In this document: in pieces, positions 8,420-15,169 of the stretch
How the letters are laid out: every line of letters starts with the position of its first letter
Position numbering within the stretch: position 1 is the stretch's first letter
NCBI GenBank assembly: GCA_039029355.1
Contig: JBCCGI010000100.1
Coordinates: 1 to 25,736 of the forward strand
Reading direction: 5' to 3'
Length of the DNA: 25,736 nt
Source of the DNA: JBCCGI01 sp039029355
Lineage (GTDB): Bacteria; Planctomycetota; UBA1135; GCA-002686595
The notes under the pieces: generated by a model
Told to the model about the DNA's origin: nothing
What the model saw: only the letters and a program-made list of their open reading frames with translations
Databases searched by the model: none
Made by a program: the position numbers and the translations under genes

Positions 8420-9568
8420 ATGACCTCCTCCTCCGACCTCCCGCCGCCCACCGGCCGCATCGTGTGCGCGATGAGCGGCGGCGTCGACAGCTCGGCCGCC
8501 GCCTGGCTCCTGCGCGAGGAGGGCTGGGACGTGGTGGGTCTCTTCATGCGGAACGGGGTGCACGTCGACGAGGCGGAGTCCTCGAAGAAGTCCTGCTGCT
8601 CGGTAGGAGACGCCCGTGACGCCCGGATGGTTGCAGCCGGGCTCGAGATTCCCTTCCAGGCCGTCGACCTGAAGGACGAGTTCGGCGAGATCATCCGCTA
8701 CTTCCTGGCCGAGTACTCGCGCGGCCGGACGCCGAACCCCTGCGCGGTGTGCAACCGCGACCTCAAGCTCAACCGCCTGATGCGCTTCGCCGACGAGCTG
8801 GGTGCCGCGGGCGTGGCCACCGGGCACTACGCGCGCATCGAGCGCGAGGAGGGCCGCGTGCAGGTCTACCGCGGCCGCGACGAGCGCAAGGACCAGTCCT
8901 ACCAGCTCTTCTGCGTGGCCGAGGAGCACCTGGCGCGCACCTACCTGCCGCTCGGCGGCTACACCAAGCCCGAGGTGCGCGCGCTCGCCGAGAAGGCCGG
9001 GCTGCGCACGGCCAAGAAGCGCGACAGCCAGGAGATCTGCTTCGTCCCCTCCAACGACTACCGCAAGCTGCTCGCGGAGCGCGGCGTCGAGCTGCACCCC
9101 GGCGCGTTGGTCGACACGGCGGGCCGCAAGCTCGGCCGCCACGCCGGCACCGAGCACTTCACGATCGGCCAGCGCCGCGGCCACGGCGTCGGCGGCGGGG
9201 TAGCGCTCTACGTGGTGGAGATCCACCCCGAGACCGGCACCGTCGTGCTGGGGACCGCCGAGGAGTGCGGCGCCGCGGAGCTCGCGCTCGAGTCGCTTAA
9301 CCTGATCGGCTTCGACGCGCCCGCCGGCGGCTTCCGCGCCGAGGTGCAGGTGCGCTACCACCACACGCCCGCGGCGGCGGAGGTCGTGCCCACCGCGGAC
9401 GGCGCCGAGGTGCGCTTCGACGAGCCCCAGGTCGCGGTCGCGCCGGGCCAGGGAGCCGCGCTCTACCGTGGCAGCCGGCTGCTCGGCGGCGGTTGGATCG
9501 CGAGCACGAAGCGGGCCTCCGAGGCGCCCCCGAGCCCCGCGGCGTCCGCCAAGCGCGAGGCGCGCTAG
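8420..9568 (+). CDS. mnmA: tRNA-specific 2-thiouridylase MnmA
   Basis: MnmA adenylates U34 of tRNA for Lys, Glu and Gln and inserts sulfur from a persulfide relay, giving 2-thiouridine. The 382-aa product has the N-type ATP-pyrophosphatase P-loop SGGVDSS (residues 19-25). The first catalytic Cys is in PNPCAVCNRDLK (C111 by position), and the second is in RDSQEICFVPSNDY (C207). It also has the tRNA-binding DQSYQLF and the C-terminal beta-barrel region (TIGQRRGHGVG onward). Length and order of motifs are normal. The last 20 residues are a low-complexity tail (KRASEAPPSPAAS...). The von Willebrand A-type gene starts 4 nt after its stop. Confidence 0.95.
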   Translation: MTSSSDLPPPTGRIVCAMSGGVDSSAAAWLLREEGWDVVGLFMRNGVHVDEAESSKKSCCSVGDARDARMVAAGLEIPFQAVDLKDEFGEIIRYFLAEYSRGRTPNPCAVCNRDLKLNRLMRFADELGAAGVATGHYARIEREEGRVQVYRGRDERKDQSYQLFCVAEEHLARTYLPLGGYTKPEVRALAEKAGLRTAKKRDSQEICFVPSNDYRKLLAERGVELHPGALVDTAGRKLGRHAGTEHFTIGQRRGHGVGGGVALYVVEIHPETGTVVLGTAEECGAAELALESLNLIGFDAPAGGFRAEVQVRYHHTPAAAEVVPTADGAEVRFDEPQVAVAPGQGAALYRGSRLLGGGWIASTKRASEAPPSPAASAKREAR

Positions 9569-9572
9569 GCGC

Positions 9573-12251
9573 TTGGCCGCGCTCGAGGCGCTCCTCGCCT
9601 ACCGCCGCGCCGTCGCCGCGGTCGGCGCGCTGCTCCTGGGCCTCGCCGCCTGGCTGCTGCTGCCGCGACCCGCGGCGAGCGAGGTGCGCGAGCCCGCGGT
9701 GCGGGCGCTCCTCGTGGATGCCTCGGCCAGCGTCGTGCGCCGCCGGCCAGGCTGGCTGCCCTGGATCCGCGCCGAGCTCGCGCGCCAGGCCCAGCTCGCC
9801 GTGGAGGACGAGGGCGGCGCCGCACAGCAGCTGGCGGTGGTCGTGTTCGGCGCCGACGTCGCGGTCCGCTTCGGCCCCGGCGCGCCCGCCGAGCTGATCG
9901 CGCGGCTGGAGGCGCGTGCCGGCGCGCCCTTCGACACGGCCGCCGAGGACGACGGCGCCAGCGCCCTCGCCGGTGCGCTGGAGGTGGCCGCCGGCTGGAC
10001 GGCCGCCGCCACGCGGCCGCCGGGCGAGGTGATCCTGCTCGGCGACGGCGGCTGGACCGGCGCGAACCCCGCGCCCTGGCTCGGCCGCCTGGCCGCTGCC
10101 GGCGTGGCGGTCCGCCATGCGCCGCCGCCGCCCGCGACGCGGCCGGACGGCGCCGTGCTGTCGGTCGACCTGCCGGAGGTCGTCGAGGTCGGCGCGCCGC
10201 TCGTCGCCACGGCGCGGGTGCGCGTCGACGGCCCGCTGGTCGCGCCCGAGGGCACCGGGCCGGTGCTGCTGTGCGAGGTCAGCGGCGGTGGCGGCACGCG
10301 CACCGACGTGGTGCCGCTCGCGCTCGGCCCCGGCGAGACGGAGCGCCGCGTGCCGATCGCTCTCGGGCCCGCCGACTACGGGCGCACCGAGGTCGCCGTG
10401 CGCATCGCGCTCCCCGGCGGCGTCGACCCGGTGCCCGAGAACGACCGCGCCGCCGCGTCGACCGTCGCCGAGGGCGAGCTGGTGTGCGGCGCCGTCGCCG
10501 CCGTGGCGTCGCGCGAGGCCCTGGAGCGCTGGCTCGCGCCCGCGGGCGCGGCGCTCTTCCCGGGGCTGCAGGTGCTGCTGCTGCGGCCCGACGAGCTGGC
10601 CGGCAAGCTGGACCAGCTCGACCTGCTCGTCACGTACGACGTGCCGCTCGACGACCTGCCCGCGCCGCTGCTCGCGCCCTTCGTCGAGCGCGGCGGCGGC
10701 TGGCTGGCGGTCTCGGGCTGGGGCTTTTTGGGCGACTGGTCGCCGGGGCCGGGCGGGCGTTCGGAGCTGCACCGCATGCTGCCGATGCGCCCCGCTCCGA
10801 CCGACGTGGGCCCGCGTGACGTGGTGCTGCTGGTCGACGGTTCGGGCAGCATGGCCGGCGAGCCCTTCAACCTGGTCCGCGCGGCGGCGGTCGAGATGGT
10901 CGCCGCGGCGCTGCCCAGCGACGCGATCGAGCTGCGCTTCTTCACCGAGGTGATCGACGAGCGGCACCTCCTGCGCAAGCGCTCCGCTCTGCGCAGCGCC
11001 TCGCGCGCCGAGACGCGCGAGGCCGCGGCGCAGCGGCTCCTGGGCGCGCGCGTGCCGGGCGGTTCGACCTGGATCCTGTCGTGCCTCGATCAGCTCCTGA
11101 CCGAGCGCGAAGGGAAGGAGCGCGAGGCGCTGGTGCTGCTCCTGACCGACGGCCAGGAGGGCGGCCACATGCCCGACCCGGCGGCGAAGGCGGCCGAGCT
11201 GGTCGAGCGCTACCGCGCCGCCCGCACGCGCCTGCGCGTCATCGCGGTGGGGGAGCAGGCCGACCTCGGCTTCCTGGGTCGCCTCGTGGCGCCCGGGGAA
11301 GAGGTCGTGCAGGCCGCCGACCTGGCCGACCTCGAGCTGATCTTCCAGCGCGAGGTCAACCGCGCGCGCGTGGCGGACGCCGAGACCGAGGCCGGCCTCG
11401 CGGTGCGGCGCGCGCCCGCGTCCGCGGACTCGCTGGCCGCCGAGCTCCTGGCGCCCGAGGGGGCGCTCGCGCTGCCGCCGATCGAGCGGCTGGTGCGCAA
11501 CGAGCTCGTCGGCGGCGCCTCGTTGCTCTGGGAGACCGCGGACGGCGATCCGCTCCTGGCGGTGGCGCGCGCCGGCCTGGGCCGCACGGCGCTCTTCGCC
11601 TCGTCGCCGCGGGCCTCGTGGGCTTCGCGCTGGAGCCTCGGCGCCGAGCGCTTCGGCGCCGTCCTGCGCTGGCTCGGCCGCGGTCGCGCGCGCGGCGGCC
11701 CGCGGGCCTCGCTTGCGCCCGCCCGCGGCGGCGGGCTGGAGGTGCGCCTCGAGCGCCTCGCCGGCCCCTGGCCCGCGACGGTGTCCGCCGCGCTCTTCGA
11801 CCCCGAGGTGCGGCGCGGCGCCGAGGGCCTGCGCGCGCCGATCGAGCTCGACCTCGCGCCCGCCCACCCCGGCGACCCGGGGCTGTCGCGGCGGGTTGGC
11901 GCGCTCCCGCGCACCCTGCGCGAGGCGGCCGCCGGCCGCACGCTCAGCCTGCTGCTGGACGTCCCCGCGGGCGCCCCGCTGCCGGCCGGGCCGCTGGCCC
12001 TGCCGCTGGCGGTGCCGCCGGCGCCCGAGTTCGTCGCGGAGCCGGGCGGCACCGCGCCGGGGCTGAACGGGGGCGCCGAGCCCGAGACCGAGGCAGCGGC
12101 GGCGCCGCGCGCGGCCACCGCCGGGGCGCCTGGACCGGGTCACCCCGCCGGTCCGCCGCTCGCAGGGCTCGGGCTGGCGCTGCTCTTCCTCGGCGGCACC
12201 GCGCGCCGGCTGGCGGAGGCCGTTCAAGGTCGTGGACCATCCGGCCGATAG
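9573..12251 (+). CDS. Membrane protein with two von Willebrand A-type domains (892 aa)
   Basis: A TTG start at 9573, 4 nt after mnmA, gives a short N-terminus followed at once by a membrane helix (AVAAVGALLLGLAAWLLL, about 13-30). Residues about 42-185 look like a first von Willebrand A-type domain with a DxSxS MIDAS motif (VDASAS, D49). An Ig-like/beta region follows (about 195-300). A second, canonical VWA domain begins at about 415 (VVLLVDGSGSMAG, D422) and contains LVLLLTDGQEGG. The C-terminus ends with a hydrophobic helix (LAGLGLALLFLGG). The layout resembles BatA/glutamine-amidotransferase-like membrane proteins of unknown role. Metal-dependent protein binding is expected. The start is set by the helix and close spacing; no ribosome-binding site stands out. 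Confidence 0.8.
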   Translation: MAALEALLAYRRAVAAVGALLLGLAAWLLLPRPAASEVREPAVRALLVDASASVVRRRPGWLPWIRAELARQAQLAVEDEGGAAQQLAVVVFGADVAVRFGPGAPAELIARLEARAGAPFDTAAEDDGASALAGALEVAAGWTAAATRPPGEVILLGDGGWTGANPAPWLGRLAAAGVAVRHAPPPPATRPDGAVLSVDLPEVVEVGAPLVATARVRVDGPLVAPEGTGPVLLCEVSGGGGTRTDVVPLALGPGETERRVPIALGPADYGRTEVAVRIALPGGVDPVPENDRAAASTVAEGELVCGAVAAVASREALERWLAPAGAALFPGLQVLLLRPDELAGKLDQLDLLVTYDVPLDDLPAPLLAPFVERGGGWLAVSGWGFLGDWSPGPGGRSELHRMLPMRPAPTDVGPRDVVLLVDGSGSMAGEPFNLVRAAAVEMVAAALPSDAIELRFFTEVIDERHLLRKRSALRSASRAETREAAAQRLLGARVPGGSTWILSCLDQLLTEREGKEREALVLLLTDGQEGGHMPDPAAKAAELVERYRAARTRLRVIAVGEQADLGFLGRLVAPGEEVVQAADLADLELIFQREVNRARVADAETEAGLAVRRAPASADSLAAELLAPEGALALPPIERLVRNELVGGASLLWETADGDPLLAVARAGLGRTALFASSPRASWASRWSLGAERFGAVLRWLGRGRARGGPRASLAPARGGGLEVRLERLAGPWPATVSAALFDPEVRRGAEGLRAPIELDLAPAHPGDPGLSRRVGALPRTLREAAAGRTLSLLLDVPAGAPLPAGPLALPLAVPPAPEFVAEPGGTAPGLNGGAEPETEAAAAPRAATAGAPGPGHPAGPPLAGLGLALLFLGGTARRLAEAVQGRGPSGR

Positions 12252-12304
12252 CTCCGACCCGCGCCTCCCCCGGAAGAACTTCGGGAGCGCCTCCAGAGCC
12301 AAAC

Positions 12305-12925
12305 ATGAAGACCCAATCCACGCGTCTCGCCCTCCTCCTGCCGCTCGTCCTCCTCGCCTCCTGCCGCAGCTCAGGCGGCTCCGAGGCCGAGGCGCCCACC
12401 TCCGAGTGGCTGCAGCCCTCGCCGATCCTCGAGCAGCAGATCCAGGACGAGGCCGCGCGCCTGCCGTGGACCCACGGCTTCGAGCGCCTCGAGCAGATCC
12501 GCTGGTTCGCCCTGGTCGGAGAGCCCGCCTACGAGATGCTGCTGACGTTGGCGGAGGACGAGCGCGACGACGTGGCGTCGGCCTCGCTCGCCGCGCTCGG
12601 CGAGACGCAGGACCGCCGCCTCGTGCCGCACATCCACCGCCTGCGCTGGGACGCGGCGCGGCGCTCGGGCGACCTTGGCCTCGAGCGCGCGCGCACGCTG
12701 CTGCGCCTCGGCGACTGGAGCGAGATCCCGACCCTGATCACCGGCCTGAAGGACGAGCGCGTGTACACCCGCTCGCTCTGCATCCAGGCGCTCGAGGGCG
12801 TGACCGGCCAGACCTTCGGGTTCGACCCGCGCGGCGAGCCGACCGACCGCGTGCGTGCGATCGACTCGTGGGAGGTCTGGTGGCGCTCGCGGACCGGCGA
12901 GGGGCTGCTGGGCGGGAACGGCTAG
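12305..12925 (+). CDS. HEAT-repeat-like lipoprotein (206 aa)
   Basis: The ATG at 12305 gives a signal peptide with lipobox LLASC (Cys20). The mature protein consists of paired helices typical of HEAT/PBS-type repeats: EPAYEMLLTLAEDERDDVAS, then ASLAALGETQDRRLVPHI, then IPTLITGLKDERVYTRSLCI. A Trp-rich end follows (DSWEVWWRS), which I remember in similar HEAT lipoproteins of Planctomycetota. It is predicted to be a periplasmic protein-binding scaffold; its partner is unknown. It lies 53 nt after the VWA gene and is the last intact gene before the insertion-sequence debris. Confidence 0.78.
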   Translation: MKTQSTRLALLLPLVLLASCRSSGGSEAEAPTSEWLQPSPILEQQIQDEAARLPWTHGFERLEQIRWFALVGEPAYEMLLTLAEDERDDVASASLAALGETQDRRLVPHIHRLRWDAARRSGDLGLERARTLLRLGDWSEIPTLITGLKDERVYTRSLCIQALEGVTGQTFGFDPRGEPTDRVRAIDSWEVWWRSRTGEGLLGGNG

Positions 12926-12985
12926 GATTCTGTCCACAGGGCCCCATTCACTCGGTCTTGCCCGGGCACTGAGGGGGTCACTCGA

Positions 12986-13165
12986 CCCTCACGGTTCCAA
13001 CCGCGTTTCCGTGCACCCCAGGCTGTTGCGGGTCATGTGCACTATTACGCTATGCACGCCTGCGCCACCGTGTCTGGGAAGGGACCTCGATCGCGCCGGG
13101 GAGCAGGCGACCAGCACGTCCTGGACGCCGCGCTTCCTCAGCTCGGTCAGCACCGGCATATCGTG
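12986..13165 (-). pseudogene. IS256-family (mutator) transposase remnant
   Basis: Read on the minus strand, two adjacent frames recover conserved IS256-type transposase text. MPVLTELRKRGVQDVLVAC matches the family's LTxLxxRGVxDxLIAC. Further on come FPDTVAQACI and, in a shifted frame, VIVHMTRNSL, matching FPxTxVQxCIVHxIRNSL. About 18 nt that should encode the VDGLKG segment with a catalytic Asp are missing, and at least two frame changes occur. The fragment covers only about 60 of roughly 400 codons, so it is dead. The family match is from memory of conserved text; the ends are approximate. Confidence 0.75.
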
Positions 13166-13188
13166 CTCCCCTCGGAGGTTAGGCCACC

Positions 13189-13543
13189 CTTACGATCACG
13201 AACGCGGTAGATGGGGAAGGCACGGAGAAGGACGATCTGGAGAACGTCCAGCGATGGACGGCAAAGCGTCGCTCAGCCCTGGTGCTGAGCATCCTGAAGG
13301 GAGAGACCTGCGCTCAGACAGCCGCTCGCAAGCACAGGCTGACCGTAGCCGAGGTAGAGGACTGCAAGGACAAGTAACTGCACGGGGCCGAGAACGCACT
13401 TCGAAGTCGTCCGAAGGACGACGAGGCGCTGAAGGACCAGCAGCTCAAGGAGCTCAAGCAGAAGGTCGGCGAGCTGGTCCTCGACATGGACATCCTCAAG
13501 GAGGCCACGAAGGCCACCCTTTTGGGCCGAAGACGTCGGACGA
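13189..13543 (+). pseudogene. IS3-family transposase orfA, broken by an in-frame stop
   Basis: The frame encodes an IS3-type OrfA: RWTAKRRSALVLSILKGE, then TAARKHRLTVAEVEDCKDK (helix-turn-helix), then GAENALRSRPKDDEALKD and a coiled-coil end, LKQKVGELVLDMDILKEA. A TAA stop at 13375-13377 interrupts it where the family normally has an aromatic or hydrophobic residue (usually K-F-L), and no good start codon is left. It is therefore inactive. It is a different IS3 type from the intact OrfA at the right end of the window. Confidence 0.8.
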
Positions 13544-13546
13544 GTG

Positions 13547-13726
13547 ATGGCTGCTCTGCCCGATGCCTCCCAACGTAGAGCCTGCGCGGTGCTGCAGGTC
13601 CCTCGCTCCGCGGTGGCGCGTGGGCGCTCCCGAAGGGAGCGGGCACGTGGCGCCGGCCGCGCACCGATGCTCAGGTCCGGGGAGAGCCAAAGGCTGTATC
13701 TGAGACGGAAGCAGCTGGACAGCTGA
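13547..13726 (+). pseudogene. IS3-family transposase orfB, N-terminal fragment
   Basis: Immediately after orfA, the frame MAALPDASQRRACAVLQVPR matches the start of IS3-type OrfB (usually a short helical ALPxxSxRRACxxLxxxRS segment). Similarity is lost after about 25 residues and the frame closes at 13726. The DDE catalytic domain is absent, so only the 5' end of the element survives. Confidence 0.65.
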
Positions 13727-13924
13727 TGCCCGCTGCGACAAGCCGTAAGTTGCTCTCTCGTCGCGAGTTGGGCGCGATCATGTGATTGGAGCTAGGCGAA
13801 CGGTGTACTGACGGCACGCGAGGCAGCAGGATGCCAGGCTGAGGGAGATGTGCTGAATGTGGTGTGGAGCAACAAGGACTCTTCGGCACTTCGTTGAAGC
13901 CGCCGGAGACCGACGGGAGGACAG
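13727..13924 (+). promoter_or_regulatory. Upstream region of the five-gene operon
   Basis: These 198 bases separate the IS debris from the operon and should hold its promoter. A strong Shine-Dalgarno (GGGAGGA within 13914-13921) precedes the ATG at 13925. A short hairpin (CTCG-TCG-CGAG, near 13758) is present. Possible sigma-70-like pieces (TTGGAG, TACTGA near 13787-13815) have poor spacing, so I do not name a promoter. The operon's own first gene is the first intact frame after the remnants. Confidence 0.4.
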
Positions 13925-15169
13925 ATGCAGCAGCGACGAGCGATCGTCCTAGCCTATTCGGGGGGGCTCGACACTAGCTTCTGCCTACTCCACCTAGTGC
14001 GAGCTGGTTGGGACGTCATCGCGGTGACGGTCGACTCGGGCGGTTTCAGCAGGGCGCAGCTGGAGGAGGCCGCCGCGCGCACGGATCACTTTGGCGCTGA
14101 ACACCTCGTCCTAGACCGCCGTGAGGAGATCTACAGCAGGTGCATTTCTTGGGTGATCAAGGGCAACATTCTCCGGGGTGGGGTCTATCCCCTATGTGTG
14201 GCCGTCGAACGCGTGACCCAGGCGCTCGCCGTGGCGCAGGTAGCCGCGGATCGAGGCTGTTCCGCGGTCGCCCATGGCGCGACCGCCGTTGGAAACGACC
14301 AAGTTCGATTCGATGCTGTCCTGCGGAGCGCAGGGCCGGACCTTGACATCCTAGCCCCCATCCGCGACCAAAACGTCTCCCGGGAGAGGAGCTGCCGTGA
14401 GCTGCGGGCAGCCGGGGTCAAAGTTAGCGATTTGCGAGCCACCTACTCGGTCAATCGGTCGCTGTGGGGGGTCACTATTGGCGGTGGGGATATTCAGGAC
14501 CCCCGGCTTTACCCGCCGGCGGACGCGTGGGCCCTCTGCGGCCATTCGGCGCCACTGGCCGAATGCGTGGACACCGCAATCAGCTTCGAGGCTGGCCTTC
14601 CAGTTGGCCTTGACGGGAGGTGTATGGGGCCGCTCGAGATCATCTCGACTCTTAACGATCTCGCGGGCCCCTACCAGGTTGGGCGCGGTGTCCATCTAGG
14701 CGATACCGTCCTCGGGGTGAAGGGGCGGACAGCCTTCGATGCACCTGCGGCTCTCGTTCTCATCCGTGCTCATACCGAGCTCGAGAAGCTGCTCCTCACG
14801 GACACGCAGGTTCGCCTCAAGTCGCAACTCGCCGAAACCTACGGCAACGCACTGCACCAAGGCCGGTACCTCGACCCGTTCATGCGCGACGTTGAGGCGT
14901 TTCTCGATTCATCTCAACGTCATGTCGAGGGAACAGTCCATGTTCGGATCAGTTGGCAAGCGATTGTTGTTCGTGGTGTGGACTCTGCCTCGTCGCTCGT
15001 TGACAACGAAGTAGCGGCTTACGGGGAGTCGGCTGACGCCTGGAACGGCGCAGACGCGGCCGGATTCGCTCGAATTTTTCCAGTTCAGGCACTAATCGCG
15101 GCTCGTCGGACACGACGGCTGGGCGCCACGTCCGACGAGGCAGCGAGTGACCTCTCGCAGGAAAAGTAA
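13925..15169 (+). CDS. Argininosuccinate-synthase-like ligase, probably not housekeeping ArgG
   Basis: ArgG joins citrulline's ureido group to aspartate using ATP. This 414-aa protein keeps the N-type pyrophosphatase loop AYSGGLDTS (10-18). It also keeps the aspartate-site block GATAVGNDQVRFD (118-130, with the conserved T, N, D and R) and YSxNxxLWG (174-182). The family block that should read roughly GRxDxVENRxxGxKSR is here GRGVHLGDTVLGVKGR (253-268), which loses the conserved Glu-Asn-Arg. The following Tyr is Phe271, and the LLGTSxARP block is ILRGGVYPL. In human ASS1 those positions contact citrulline (recalled, not aligned here). A different ureido or carbamoyl substrate is therefore plausible. 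The gene is first in a five-gene operon with NACHT proteins, a GNAT and a carbamoyltransferase, not with arg genes. Its stop overlaps the next start (TAATG). Confidence 0.85.
   Translation: MQQRRAIVLAYSGGLDTSFCLLHLVRAGWDVIAVTVDSGGFSRAQLEEAAARTDHFGAEHLVLDRREEIYSRCISWVIKGNILRGGVYPLCVAVERVTQALAVAQVAADRGCSAVAHGATAVGNDQVRFDAVLRSAGPDLDILAPIRDQNVSRERSCRELRAAGVKVSDLRATYSVNRSLWGVTIGGGDIQDPRLYPPADAWALCGHSAPLAECVDTAISFEAGLPVGLDGRCMGPLEIISTLNDLAGPYQVGRGVHLGDTVLGVKGRTAFDAPAALVLIRAHTELEKLLLTDTQVRLKSQLAETYGNALHQGRYLDPFMRDVEAFLDSSQRHVEGTVHVRISWQAIVVRGVDSASSLVDNEVAAYGESADAWNGADAAGFARIFPVQALIAARRTRRLGATSDEAASDLSQEK

Noticed and set aside
9297..12302. A 1001-codon open frame on the minus strand
   Set aside because: It is antisense to mnmA and the VWA-type gene. 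Its translation is Arg/Gly/Ala/Glu low-complexity with no domain, as expected opposite very GC-rich genes.
12855..13547. A 230-codon plus-strand open frame
   Set aside because: It spans the end of the HEAT gene and the IS debris in the wrong frame; the adjacent frame gives the recognisable IS3 OrfA text.
13925..15169. Housekeeping argG for arginine synthesis
   Set aside because: There are no arg neighbours, the citrulline-pocket residues are altered, and the gene is tightly coupled to NACHT genes.
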